This document shows positions 8,576 through 16,477 of a DNA stretch of 64,000 bases, piece after piece. The stretch is from Sphaerochaeta halotolerans (GTDB taxonomy: Bacteria; Spirochaetota; Spirochaetia; Sphaerochaetales; Sphaerochaetaceae). The stretch spans positions 1 to 64,000 of the forward strand of contig NZ_QUWK01000002.1 of assembly GCF_003429665.1 (NCBI RefSeq), given 5' to 3'. The notes below the pieces were generated by a model that was not told where the DNA came from, did not search any database, and was given only the letters and a program-made list of their open reading frames with translations. A program made the translations under genes and the position numbers. How positions within the stretch are numbered: position 1 is the stretch's first letter; each line of letters begins with the position of its first letter.

Positions 8576-8598
8576 CAGGGAGCTTTCTGGGCTCCCTG
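8576..8598 (+). terminator. Terminator of lysS
   Basis: CAGGGAGC (8576-8583) pairs with GCTCCCTG (8591-8598) across a 7-base loop, followed by TTTGCC. It lies 22 bases after the lysS stop. Confidence 0.7.
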
Positions 8599-8634
8599 TT
8601 TGCCGTTATGAGACCAGAGACAAAGGAGTTTTAG

Positions 8635-9255
8635 ATGAACGTTTTGATGATTAACACCAGCCCCCATGAGAAAGGTTGTACCAATCGTGCACTACAAGAG
8701 GTGGCATCAGTGTTGCACACGTGGAATATTGACAGTGAGATTCTCTGGATCGGTAAGGGGCCCTTGCATGGATGTGTCGACTGTAAATACTGCTTCAAGC
8801 ATGGCTCATGTGCGTTTACCGATGATTCGGTCAATGAAACTGCAAAGAAGGCTGTTGAAGCAGATGCCTTGGTCCTTGGTTCAGCGGTGCACTATGCCTC
8901 TGCAGCGGGGGCCGGTAGTGCCTTCCTTGATCGATTGTTCCGTGTTGCCTCAAAGCAGATGGCACTCAAGCCAGGAGCAGCGGTGGTCTCCTGTAGACGG
9001 GGTGGAGCAAGTACTACCTTCGATCAATTGAACAAGTACTTCACTATCAGCCAGATGCCGGTGGTCTCTTCCACGTACTGGAACAGCGTACATGGCAATA
9101 CTGTCCAGGAGGTGGAGCAGGACTTGGAAGGATTGCAGGTCATGCGTTATCTGGGGGCGAACCTCGCTTGGTTGCTCTCCTGCATCGATGCAGGAAAGGA
9201 CTCAGTGAAGAAGCCCGTTCCAGAAAAACGCATTGCCACCAACTTCATCCGCTAG
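8635..9255 (+). CDS. Flavodoxin-like NAD(P)H-dependent FMN reductase family protein
   Basis: A 206-residue protein. The N-terminus MNVLMINTSPHEKGCTNRAL is the FMN-phosphate-binding loop of the NADPH-dependent FMN reductase/iron-sulfur flavoprotein family. The cysteine group CVDCKYC followed by C63 resembles iron-sulfur flavoproteins, though the spacing differs from the classical CxxCxxCx(4-7)C form. VLGSAVHYASAAGAGSAFLDR is the conserved GSP(V/I)Y-like flavin region. Probable role: flavin-dependent reduction of quinones or other small electron acceptors. AAGGAG precedes the ATG. The gene converges on era, and the two reading frames share 4 bases. Confidence 0.8.
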   Translation: MNVLMINTSPHEKGCTNRALQEVASVLHTWNIDSEILWIGKGPLHGCVDCKYCFKHGSCAFTDDSVNETAKKAVEADALVLGSAVHYASAAGAGSAFLDRLFRVASKQMALKPGAAVVSCRRGGASTTFDQLNKYFTISQMPVVSSTYWNSVHGNTVQEVEQDLEGLQVMRYLGANLAWLLSCIDAGKDSVKKPVPEKRIATNFIR

Positions 9256-10133
9256 CGGAGGATCCTGTCCAGGATGATGGAGTTGTTTCTCCACTTGTCC
9301 TGGGCTTTGACCCGAAGGTCGAGACGGAGTTTCTTCCCGGGAAAGATCTGGCGGATCTCAGGCTCCGCACCCTTTCGGATTTTCGCGATGCCTGCTCCGC
9401 GCTTACCCACCACAATTCCCTTCTGCGTATCACGTTCCACGACGATGAACGCCCTCACCCAAACTGTGTTGTTTTCTTCGCTGTATTCAATGTCGGCAAT
9501 CTCGACATAGATGGCATGAGGAATCTCCTCAGTCACCAAGTTGATCGCCTTCTCTCGGATGATCTCACTGATGCGGAACTCAAGGTTCTGGTCGGTGTAT
9601 GCGTCAGCAGGGTAGAGCAGTTCTCCTTCCGGTGCATGCTTGAACAGCTCGATGAGGATTTCATCGACCCCTTCATCAAGTTTTGCAGAAGCTCCTAGTA
9701 CCGTCTTCCCAGGTAGCATCTCTTCAAGAAACGCTTGGGCATCGGCTAGCTCCTGTTCCTTGAGAATGTCGGTCTTGTTGATGACGCAGATGACCGGAGT
9801 CTTCAACTTGGCAATATGGGAGGCAAGGGCTTTCTCCTCTTCTCCTGCACTGCGTTTTGCATCCAGGAGGTAGAGAACTGCATCATTCTCTTCAAGGGTC
9901 CTCAAGGCAGTTTCCTGCAGTCGCTTGTTCAACGTTTTTTCACTGAGGTGGAAACCAGGTGTATCAGTGAAGATCAACTGGCCTCGCTCGTCTGTATAGA
10001 TACCCCTGATTGCATTTCTGGTAGTCTGTGGGGTACTGGCGGTAATGGAGACCTTCATCTCACAAATTGTATTGAGCAGGGTGCTCTTTCCAGCTGATGG
10101 TCTGCCGATAATGGCAACCGTAGCACATTTCAT
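9252..10133 (-). CDS. era: GTPase Era
   Basis: At 293 residues this is a standard-length Era, which binds the 3' end of 16S rRNA and assists 30S maturation. Seen in order: G1 GRPSAGKST (10-18), G2 TTRN, G3 DTPGF, G4 NKTD, G5 SAK, then a C-terminal KH domain with GKRGAGIAKI as the GxxG RNA-binding loop. AGGAG precedes the ATG on the minus strand. It faces the flavodoxin-like gene tail to tail and is divergent from clpP. Confidence 0.97.
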   Translation of the reverse strand: MKCATVAIIGRPSAGKSTLLNTICEMKVSITASTPQTTRNAIRGIYTDERGQLIFTDTPGFHLSEKTLNKRLQETALRTLEENDAVLYLLDAKRSAGEEEKALASHIAKLKTPVICVINKTDILKEQELADAQAFLEEMLPGKTVLGASAKLDEGVDEILIELFKHAPEGELLYPADAYTDQNLEFRISEIIREKAINLVTEEIPHAIYVEIADIEYSEENNTVWVRAFIVVERDTQKGIVVGKRGAGIAKIRKGAEPEIRQIFPGKKLRLDLRVKAQDKWRNNSIILDRILR

Positions 10134-10212
10134 ACACTGTTCTCCTAATAGCTTCAGTATACTGATTCACATCCTTTCTGCCTACATCCCCTCTTTCTTG
10201 CCTGCTATGCCT

Positions 10213-10241
10213 TTGCAAGAATGAGAGTATGTGTGTATACT
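10213..10241 (+). promoter_or_regulatory. Promoter of clpP
   Basis: TTGCAA (10213-10218), a 17-base spacer and TATACT (10236-10241). The start codon lies 43 bases downstream of the -10 box, leaving a normal leader. Confidence 0.65.
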
Positions 10242-10284
10242 TGCTTTGATGTTCTGCATCAAAACCAGTTTGAGTGAGGGGCCC

Positions 10285-10860
10285 ATGCCACAAGAAGAAG
10301 AAAAAAAGCCTGCAACGCAGGATCCACAGATACAGGAAAAACTCCTAAAAACCCGTTCCATCATTCTCTCAGGAGAGATTGACAAGGAGAGCGCAGAGTC
10401 GGTTATCAAGCAGATGCTCATTCTTGAAGGTGAGAGCAGTGAACCGATTAAGATTTTCATCAACAGCCCCGGTGGGGATGTCGATGCAGGCTATGCAATC
10501 TTCGATATGGCGCGTTTCATCAATGCCCCCGTCACCATGGTCGGAATGGGTTTGGTGGCAAGTGCTGCTGCCTTGGTCCTTCTGGCTGTTCCCAAAGAAC
10601 AGCGTATTGCACTTCCCAACTCCACCTATCTGATCCACCAACCGATGAGCGGTATGAGAGGAGTTGCAACTGACATTGAAATTCACGCTCTGCATCTGGA
10701 AAAACTGCGAGAGAAACTCGACAAACTTATAGCACAAGAAACAGGCAAGAGCTTGGAGGAAGTGCGTAACGATACCGAACGGGATCATTGGCTTAGTGCA
10801 GATGAAGCACTCAGCTATGGTCTAGTCAGCAGAATTATTACACAACGGAGTGAATTGTAA
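10285..10860 (+). CDS. clpP: ATP-dependent Clp protease proteolytic subunit
   Basis: A 191-residue ClpP. Catalytic residues are all visible: Ser in GLVASAAA, His in YLIHQP and Asp in DTERDHWLSADEA. INSPGGDVDAG is the conserved substrate-cleft strand. ClpP forms the tetradecameric chamber fed by ClpX or ClpA/C. The usual MGQAASMG around the serine is altered to MGLVASAAA, and the N-terminus has an Lys/Glu-rich extension (PQEEEKKPATQD), so this may be one of two ClpP paralogues. Start chosen at ATG 10285 behind GTGAGGGG; in-frame codons further upstream overlap the promoter. The MFS-HEAT gene follows 6 bases later. Confidence 0.92.
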   Translation: MPQEEEKKPATQDPQIQEKLLKTRSIILSGEIDKESAESVIKQMLILEGESSEPIKIFINSPGGDVDAGYAIFDMARFINAPVTMVGMGLVASAAALVLLAVPKEQRIALPNSTYLIHQPMSGMRGVATDIEIHALHLEKLREKLDKLIAQETGKSLEEVRNDTERDHWLSADEALSYGLVSRIITQRSEL

Positions 10861-10866
10861 GTACTC

Positions 10867-13095
10867 ATGCCCAAGACAAGATTCCTCAGTGAAAAGGAAA
10901 AAACACTGGGAAGAAAACACATGTATCGCCAAGAGCTGTATAACGGAATAGCCTACAGCCTCCTCGGCGATACAATTGTGTATTTGCTCGCTATCTATTT
11001 CGGCGCCAGCAACATCGCCTTGGGGTATATCGCTTCTGCAAGCTATATTGCAGGAATTGTGCTACCCTTTGTCCCTCAGATTTTCAAGGGAAGAAACCAG
11101 ATAAAGGTACAGTCCTTAGTCTGGATTCTCCGTGGACTTGTCTCCTTCGGGTATCTTGGACTGTTCTTCCTCAGCGGAGACTGGGCGGTGATTCTCCTGC
11201 TCTCTGTTTACACCCTCTTCAATGTGTTCAGGATGATCGGCATTGCCCTCAATGACTCCACACTTAAGAATATCAGCAGCATTGCCAACCGTGGCAAGGT
11301 CGTTGCAAATGTAAATACAGCCTACCAGAGTTCCTCTCTGGTGGTACGATGTATCTCAGCCTTGGTGCTAAGCATACAGCGTTTCAGTGGATTGGTTGGC
11401 CTGGTGAGCATGCAGATCCTTGGCGTGTTGGTGAACTTCATGGCGAGCTATGAAATGGCACGCATCCCCAGCCGCAGTACTGTTGATTACAAGAAGGGGA
11501 GAGGGGTGTTCGTTCTCCTCAAGGAAGCGATGAAGCAAGCAGCTTTCAGTAGGAGGCTCTACCTGAGATGGCTGTCCACCGCTGTGGCAGTTGTCTTTGC
11601 CCTTACCACTCCATTCCTTCGCGTCGAGCTTGGTCTTTCCAACTCCCTGGTTGTTGTTTACTCGGTAGTTCTGGGACTCTCGGTCATGGCGGCGAGCTTC
11701 GTCAGCAAGCAGTTCTCTGACCGCTTGGGAAGCCGACCTCTGGTGCTTTTCTCCTCAATCTTCTCCCTCTTCTTTTTCATGGCATGGGCTTTGATCACCC
11801 CAGAGGCAAACCCCGTCTGGTTCTTTGTCCTTGGTTTCTTTACCAACTTTTTTATTGCCCTGATCGGTATGCTTGTCTATCGGTTGATCACCCAGGTGAT
11901 GCCTGATGATGAGACGGTTGCATTCAACTCGATGGTCAATTTCTTTGTTGCCATCATAGCTTTCTTTGTTGGCTTGATCAGTGGACTGTTAGGGGATCTG
12001 GGACACATTTCCAGGGACTTGTTCGTGGTCAATGGAATAGCTGCAGGAAATGGATACACCTTGGTGTTTCTCTTTGCCATCGGGCTCACTGCTGTGGAAA
12101 TCCTGGTTGCTTCCCGGCTGCAGGAGTACGGCGCATACAGCTCACAACAGGCAGCACAGGTCATTTTCAGTATGCATGGACTCAGGGCAGTCTCCATGAT
12201 TGAGAAGCTTGAGAGGACCCGTGACCCTGCCAAACGTAAATTCCTGATGCTCTCCCTTGGGGGGAACCTGAATAATCTTGCCACCAGTGAACTTCGTTTG
12301 ATTCTTAGGAGTCCCTTCTCCCCCGATAAACGGGATGCAGTGAGGGCTCTCGGTGACCGACCGAGAAAAGCATTGCTCGATGACCTGATCATGGTTGCAC
12401 AGGATGATGACTCATACGTACAGCTTGATGCCATCGCTTCGCTCGGTGCGTACAGAAAGGAAGAGAAAGCGAAGAATGCTTTGGTCAACTTGATGCTGCA
12501 CGGGAGGTGGTCTTCGGTACGTTCTATGGCCAGCAAATCGCTCGCCCACATAACCGAAGGCACTGAGTATCTTCCCTTGGTCAATGAACTGAGCCATTCA
12601 GCGAAGCATATTGATGAGATTATTGACTATCTCATCGCCAAGCGATTCATGGACAAGGAAGGAACATTCTACCAAGAGTTCTTCATCTCAGTAGAGCAAG
12701 GGCGTAGTGCCACCTTCCGGCAGACCCGCTACGCGGTCATTGCAACATTCCTGAAGTTTGGCTCGCCCCGCCTTTCTCTTCTGTATGAGCAGATGAATCT
12801 GGGCTCTCCCAAGGATTTTCTCTCCCCATTCCTCTCAGAGGCAAGGGATTTGCATCAGATCGACCAAGCCTACAAGACGGTACTTTCCTACTTTGAAAAG
12901 AAGGATTGGGAGTCGCTTAGGTCTTTCTGCATGGATATTCTTGAGAGTAGTGATGTTTCCTTCGACCCCTGTTTTGAGAATCTCAAGCAAGGGTTGCTCA
13001 AAGCGAAGGAGATGGATATCGAGGCTTTTGACGAACAGGATGCAGTGGCCATGCTCTACTTCAGTTATTCTTTAGGGAAGAACGCACAGAACTGA
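10867..13095 (+). CDS. MFS-type membrane protein fused to a cytoplasmic HEAT-like repeat domain
   Basis: A 742-residue fusion. Residues 1 to about 430 have some twelve hydrophobic segments in the arrangement of a major facilitator transporter, with a DRLGSRP-type loop between helices (SKQFSDRLGSRPLVL). From about residue 440 the protein is soluble and made of paired amphipathic helices (LERTRDPAKRKF, LRLILRSPFSPDKRDAVRALGD, DSYVQLDAIASLG, RWSSVRSMASKSLAH) that look like HEAT or PBS-lyase-like repeats. Such repeats usually bind proteins, so the tail may link transport to a cytosolic partner. The substrate is unknown. It follows clpP by 6 bases and may be co-transcribed. Confidence 0.8.
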   Translation: MPKTRFLSEKEKTLGRKHMYRQELYNGIAYSLLGDTIVYLLAIYFGASNIALGYIASASYIAGIVLPFVPQIFKGRNQIKVQSLVWILRGLVSFGYLGLFFLSGDWAVILLLSVYTLFNVFRMIGIALNDSTLKNISSIANRGKVVANVNTAYQSSSLVVRCISALVLSIQRFSGLVGLVSMQILGVLVNFMASYEMARIPSRSTVDYKKGRGVFVLLKEAMKQAAFSRRLYLRWLSTAVAVVFALTTPFLRVELGLSNSLVVVYSVVLGLSVMAASFVSKQFSDRLGSRPLVLFSSIFSLFFFMAWALITPEANPVWFFVLGFFTNFFIALIGMLVYRLITQVMPDDETVAFNSMVNFFVAIIAFFVGLISGLLGDLGHISRDLFVVNGIAAGNGYTLVFLFAIGLTAVEILVASRLQEYGAYSSQQAAQVIFSMHGLRAVSMIEKLERTRDPAKRKFLMLSLGGNLNNLATSELRLILRSPFSPDKRDAVRALGDRPRKALLDDLIMVAQDDDSYVQLDAIASLGAYRKEEKAKNALVNLMLHGRWSSVRSMASKSLAHITEGTEYLPLVNELSHSAKHIDEIIDYLIAKRFMDKEGTFYQEFFISVEQGRSATFRQTRYAVIATFLKFGSPRLSLLYEQMNLGSPKDFLSPFLSEARDLHQIDQAYKTVLSYFEKKDWESLRSFCMDILESSDVSFDPCFENLKQGLLKAKEMDIEAFDEQDAVAMLYFSYSLGKNAQN

Positions 13096-13127
13096 AGCAA
13101 TGGTGAAACATTGCGCACTTATAGGGC

Positions 13128-14138
13128 ATGATAGTCTTATTGCTCAGTATTTTTATCCTCTTGTTCTCTGGTTGTGATGCAACCATCTCCCCTGACGAAA
13201 AGACGTTTGCTGTGCTCTCATACAACGTACAAAATCTCTTTGACGCAACACTCGAAGGCTCTGAATACGAGGAGTACCAAGACCCCGATAGCTGGGATGA
13301 AGGCTCCTATCGCCTTCGACTCAAGACACTCTCAAACGTCCTCCTGGACCCTTCTCTTGCGTTACCGGACATTATTGTGCTGCAAGAAGTAGAAGGTTCT
13401 CCTGTTGTGCATGATCTTTTGTCCTACCATCTCTCCCGGAGGGGATACCGATGGTATGCCGTCAGCAAAGGAGAGGAGAGTCCCATCGCCGTGGCCATAA
13501 TCAGTAGACATCCTGTCTCCAATGCTGTTGTACATGCTGCCCCTGGGTGTCGGCCGTTCCTGGAAGCGACCGTCGAAACCAGCAGGGGAGATGTGGTGGT
13601 TTTTGCTCTGCATGCAAAGAGCAGAATTGGAGGGGATGAGGAGACCGAAGCAAGACGGATTGCGCTTTCTGGGGCTCTCACCCAGGCGGCAAAGAATCAT
13701 GAAGGAACGCTGACCCTGCTCTGTGGAGACTTCAATGAGAATCCTGATGCTGTATGGGGCTCTGAGGGAAGGCAGACCGCCTTGGTGGATATTTCCCACC
13801 CTGAGAGCAGTCAATTCATACAGAGCGGCTCCCTTGCAGTTACCGGTGATCAGGAAAAGGTTGGACCGTCCCGTTGGTATACGCCCTATTTGGATGCACA
13901 GTACGAGTTTCTCTCTCCTTCCGGCAGTTGCTGTTGGACAGGGCAGTGGCTTCGCTATGACCTGATACTCTCCAATGGCTATCTCTTTGATGGATTGGGT
14001 TGGGAGTATGATGCATTCTCCATCTGTGCACTTCCATCCCTACTGAATAGTGATGGGACTCCAAATGCATGGGACTTGGGGATAAAAAATGGGGTCAGCG
14101 ACCACCTTCCAGTATTGCTGACCCTCACTCGGCGTTAG
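13128..14138 (+). CDS. Endonuclease/exonuclease/phosphatase family lipoprotein
   Basis: A 336-residue protein with a hydrophobic N-terminus ending in FSGC, a lipobox, so it is probably anchored in a membrane facing the periplasm or surface. The mature part is an EEP-fold metal-dependent hydrolase: LSYNVQNLFD (Asn of the first strand), IIVLQEVEG (metal-binding Glu), FALHAKSR (His), LLCGDFNENPD (Asp and Asn), YDLILSNG, and the final GVSDHLPVLLTL with the catalytic Asp-His. Substrates of this fold range from DNA to phosphoinositides, so the target is not predictable. No clear Shine-Dalgarno is present. It converges on rex with 5 bases between the stops. Confidence 0.85.
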   Translation: MIVLLLSIFILLFSGCDATISPDEKTFAVLSYNVQNLFDATLEGSEYEEYQDPDSWDEGSYRLRLKTLSNVLLDPSLALPDIIVLQEVEGSPVVHDLLSYHLSRRGYRWYAVSKGEESPIAVAIISRHPVSNAVVHAAPGCRPFLEATVETSRGDVVVFALHAKSRIGGDEETEARRIALSGALTQAAKNHEGTLTLLCGDFNENPDAVWGSEGRQTALVDISHPESSQFIQSGSLAVTGDQEKVGPSRWYTPYLDAQYEFLSPSGSCCWTGQWLRYDLILSNGYLFDGLGWEYDAFSICALPSLLNSDGTPNAWDLGIKNGVSDHLPVLLTLTRR

Positions 14139-14143
14139 AAGCC

Positions 14144-14779
14144 TCAACTATTTTTGGGGAACTTCAATTCGTAGAAAATCTGTTCCAGCTCCAGGGCAAT
14201 GTTGATGTTGTGGACCACTGGAGCACGTCCATCTTCCTGCTTCTGGGACTTGAGGGTGATGGGGCTGAAGTTGAGGATTCCCATGACGCCTGCTGCGAGC
14301 AGACGCTCATAGCTGTCCTGTGCAGCCTGCTCAGGTACCGTGATGATACCTGCGGTTACCTCGAGAGCCTCAACAACCTCATCGATCCTACTGATGGGGT
14401 AGACGGGGACTGGGTGAGACGCATCGCTGTAGACCAATGGATCGCTGTCAAAGCCTGCCACTATCCTGATGCCATCGGGTTCAAACCCATTGTAGTGCAT
14501 CAGGGCTTTCCCGATTCTTCCACATCCAACGATGATGCAGTTCTGGCTGTCCCCTTTTCCAAGAATCTCTCCAAGCCCTTTGAGCAGATCATGGATTTCA
14601 TACCCACCGCGTTTTTGGCCATGAATGCCCAACTGGGAAAAGTCTTTGCGTACAATGGCGGCTGAAACGCCTGCTGCATCGGCAAGGTTGTGGGCAAACA
14701 CTTTCTCAAGTCCGATGGTCTTGAGACGATTAAGGGAGCGATAGTATCTTGTGATCCGTACCAGCTGGTCATTGTTCAT
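14144..14779 (-). CDS. rex: Redox-sensing transcriptional repressor Rex
   Basis: A 211-residue Rex. The N-terminal winged helix (RITRYYRSLNRL, then SAAIVRKDFSQLG, the recognition helix) is followed by an NAD(H)-binding Rossmann fold with VGCGRIGKAL. Rex leaves DNA when the NADH/NAD ratio rises, releasing fermentation and hydrogenase genes. Here it is divergent from the hydrogenase operon, which consumes NADH, so the circuit is self-consistent. AGGAG precedes the ATG. Its own -10 box overlaps a palindrome, suggesting autoregulation. Confidence 0.95.
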   Translation of the reverse strand: MNNDQLVRITRYYRSLNRLKTIGLEKVFAHNLADAAGVSAAIVRKDFSQLGIHGQKRGGYEIHDLLKGLGEILGKGDSQNCIIVGCGRIGKALMHYNGFEPDGIRIVAGFDSDPLVYSDASHPVPVYPISRIDEVVEALEVTAGIITVPEQAAQDSYERLLAAGVMGILNFSPITLKSQKQEDGRAPVVHNINIALELEQIFYELKFPKNS

Positions 14780-14797
14780 GGTAAAATCTCCTATTTA

Positions 14798-14816
14798 TGT
14801 GAAATAATGTACATTA
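14798..14816. promoter_or_regulatory. Candidate Rex operator
   Basis: The segment holds TGTGAAATAATGTACA (14798-14813), which has the TGTGAA half-site known from Rex boxes, and the overlapping perfect palindrome TAATGTACATTA (14805-14816). The latter covers the -10 box of rex. Binding by Rex is inferred, not shown. Confidence 0.5.
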
Positions 14817-14834
14817 ACTCGATAAAATGGTCAA
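14806..14834 (-). promoter_or_regulatory. Promoter of rex
   Basis: On the minus strand TTGACC (14829-14834) and TACATT (14806-14811) are 17 bases apart. The -10 box is embedded in the candidate Rex operator. Confidence 0.6.
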
Positions 14835-14956
14835 TATACTTAAATTAAAATCCTTTAACACCTTGAAAAAAAGAATTTACAAGGAAATAGATATGTACAA
14901 AATCTCCAGAAAAGTGTTAGGATACCACAAAACGTAAATTGGGTACTGGAGGTTAC

Positions 14957-15430
14957 ATGTCGGACATTAACAAAGTCACGTTCTCACCCGAATTGGTAGC
15001 ATTCATCAAAGAATGGAAAACCAAACAGGGTAATCTCATTATGGTGCTCCACAAGGTACAGCAAGAACAAGGCTACATCTCCCGCGAAGCGGCAGATACA
15101 GTAGCTGAATTGCTTGATGTGCCTTTGGCAACCATCTGGGGTGTCATAACATTCTACCACTTCTTCAAGCTGACCAAGCCTGGCAAACACAATATTCAAG
15201 TGTGCATGGGAACGGCCTGCTATCTCAAGGGTGGTCAGGCGATCATTGACGAGTTGGATAAGCAACTGCATTTACCGGTAGGAGCAGTAACAGAAGATGG
15301 GAACTTCTCCTTGGAGGCAGTACGTTGTGTCGGTTGCTGCGGGCTTGCCCCGGTCATGACCGTTGGTGGAGAGGTTTTCGGTAAGGTCACCAAGGACCAA
15401 GTTGCCGGAATCATCGCGAAGTTCAGATAA
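14957..15430 (+). CDS. hydC: NuoE-like [2Fe-2S] subunit of NAD-coupled [FeFe]-hydrogenase
   Basis: A 157-residue thioredoxin-fold subunit related to NuoE and HndA/HydC. The four cluster ligands are C in CMGTACYLKGG (two) and CVGCCGLAP (two), with GVITFYHFF the conserved helix. It passes electrons between the NuoF-like flavin subunit and HydA in electron-bifurcating hydrogenases. Start chosen at ATG 14957 because GGAGG lies 7 bases before it; an earlier TTG is in frame but lacks this. First gene of a five-gene operon divergent from rex. A -35/-10 pair for this operon is not clear; TTGAAA 14863 with TAGATA 14888 has a poor 19-base spacing. Confidence 0.92.
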   Translation: MSDINKVTFSPELVAFIKEWKTKQGNLIMVLHKVQQEQGYISREAADTVAELLDVPLATIWGVITFYHFFKLTKPGKHNIQVCMGTACYLKGGQAIIDELDKQLHLPVGAVTEDGNFSLEAVRCVGCCGLAPVMTVGGEVFGKVTKDQVAGIIAKFR

Positions 15431-15449
15431 AGGAGAGAGGTATCTCTCT

Positions 15450-16070
15450 ATGCATATCTGCATCGATGACTATCTGTTGGATATCGTACAGAACTCGTTT
15501 GAGGCAGGCAGTTCCCTTGTGGAACTCACCTTTGCTGAGACGGGAACCAATCTTTTCTGTGAGATACGAGACAACGGAAAGGGAATGAATGCAGAGATCC
15601 AGAGACGTGTGCTGGACCCGTTCTATTCAGATGGGGAGAAGCACAAGAAGCGAAAGGTCGGACTGGGCTTACCGTTTCTATCTCAGGCATGCGATGCCTG
15701 CGATGGGACCTTTGCCCTGCAATCGGAAGAGGGGATTGGAACCACGGTTTCCTTCTCTTTCCGCCTGGACCACATAGATGCCCCTCCTATGGGGAATGTG
15801 GCTTCCACTTTCCTGGCACTACTCAGCCATCCTCTCTGTGAAGAGCTGGTGATTGAGCGGAGTTTGGAAACAGGGAAGGGCGGAGAGGCGTATACGCTTC
15901 GAAAAAGCGAGCTTGAAGCGGTCCTTGGACCATTTGAGACCAGCGGTACATTGGCACTGCTCAGGCAGTACCTTTCCTCTCAGGAGGAAGAGCTGGAACA
16001 GTACCGCGAAGAGAATTTGCTGGATATGCACAGAAGAAATACGTCACCTTCCAGACAACAGGAGATGTGA
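15450..16070 (+). CDS. Histidine-kinase-like ATPase (HATPase_c) in the hydrogenase operon
   Basis: A 206-residue soluble protein with a GHKL ATPase fold: N box IVQNSFEAGS, G1 RDNGKGM, and G2 GLGLPFL. It lacks a dimerisation/phospho-acceptor helix, a receiver or a membrane segment, so it is not a normal sensor kinase. The C-terminal helix (SSQEEELEQYREENLLDMHR) is charged. Genes of this kind recur between the hydrogenase subunits of fermentative anaerobes, where their job is not settled; regulation or assembly are possibilities. It starts 20 bases after the NuoE-like gene (ATG 15450, behind AGGAGAGAGG) and its stop precedes the ferredoxin ATG by 2 bases. Confidence 0.82.
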   Translation: MHICIDDYLLDIVQNSFEAGSSLVELTFAETGTNLFCEIRDNGKGMNAEIQRRVLDPFYSDGEKHKKRKVGLGLPFLSQACDACDGTFALQSEEGIGTTVSFSFRLDHIDAPPMGNVASTFLALLSHPLCEELVIERSLETGKGGEAYTLRKSELEAVLGPFETSGTLALLRQYLSSQEEELEQYREENLLDMHRRNTSPSRQQEM

Positions 16071-16072
16071 AC

Positions 16073-16477
16073 ATGGCTAAAATGACACTTGAAGAGCTGA
16101 GAAAGCTCCGTGAAAAGAAGCAGAATGAAATCCAGAAGCGCGATATCGAGGGCAAGGATGCCCGTATTATCGTTGGCATGGGGACCTGTGGTATTGCAGC
16201 CGGTGCAAAGCCGGTACTTGATACCTTTTTAGAAGTCCTCGACGAGAAGAAAATAGACAATGTCTCGGTCACCCAGACCGGATGCATGGGACTGTGCTAT
16301 GTGGAGCCGACCATCGAGGTTATCGTTCCCGGTATGCCCGATGTCATCTATGGGAAGGTGGATGTAGAGACGGCACGCAAGATAGTTGAGCAGCATATTA
16401 TCGGGAAGCAGCTGGTAACCGACCATATGTTCGATCGTCCTGCAGCTGACATCATCAAGAAGGATGGGGGTAAATAA
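16073..16477 (+). CDS. Thioredoxin-like [2Fe-2S] ferredoxin (HndB-type subunit)
   Basis: A 134-residue protein. The N-terminal charged helix (EELRKLREKKQNEIQKRD) is followed by a thioredoxin-like ferredoxin: GMGTCGIAAGA and QTGCMGLCYVEP supply the [2Fe-2S] cysteines. This matches HndB of Desulfovibrio NADP-reducing hydrogenase and the extra small subunit of several Hyd complexes. Start at ATG 16073 behind GGAG; a GTG two codons earlier is possible. Its stop overlaps the next ATG by one base. Confidence 0.88.
   Translation: MAKMTLEELRKLREKKQNEIQKRDIEGKDARIIVGMGTCGIAAGAKPVLDTFLEVLDEKKIDNVSVTQTGCMGLCYVEPTIEVIVPGMPDVIYGKVDVETARKIVEQHIIGKQLVTDHMFDRPAADIIKKDGGK

Noticed and set aside
11877-12584. 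235-codon minus-strand frame inside the MFS-HEAT gene
   Set aside because: Shadow of a well-supported gene; Ser/Arg-rich composition typical of antisense frames.
13119-13128. TATAGG just before the EEP lipoprotein start as a further leaderless promoter
   Set aside because: Only 2-3 bases before the ATG and no -35 box, so it cannot place a start at the codon.
14863-14893. TTGAAA and TAGATA as promoter of the hydrogenase operon
   Set aside because: Spacing of 19 bases and a poor -10; not listed as a feature.
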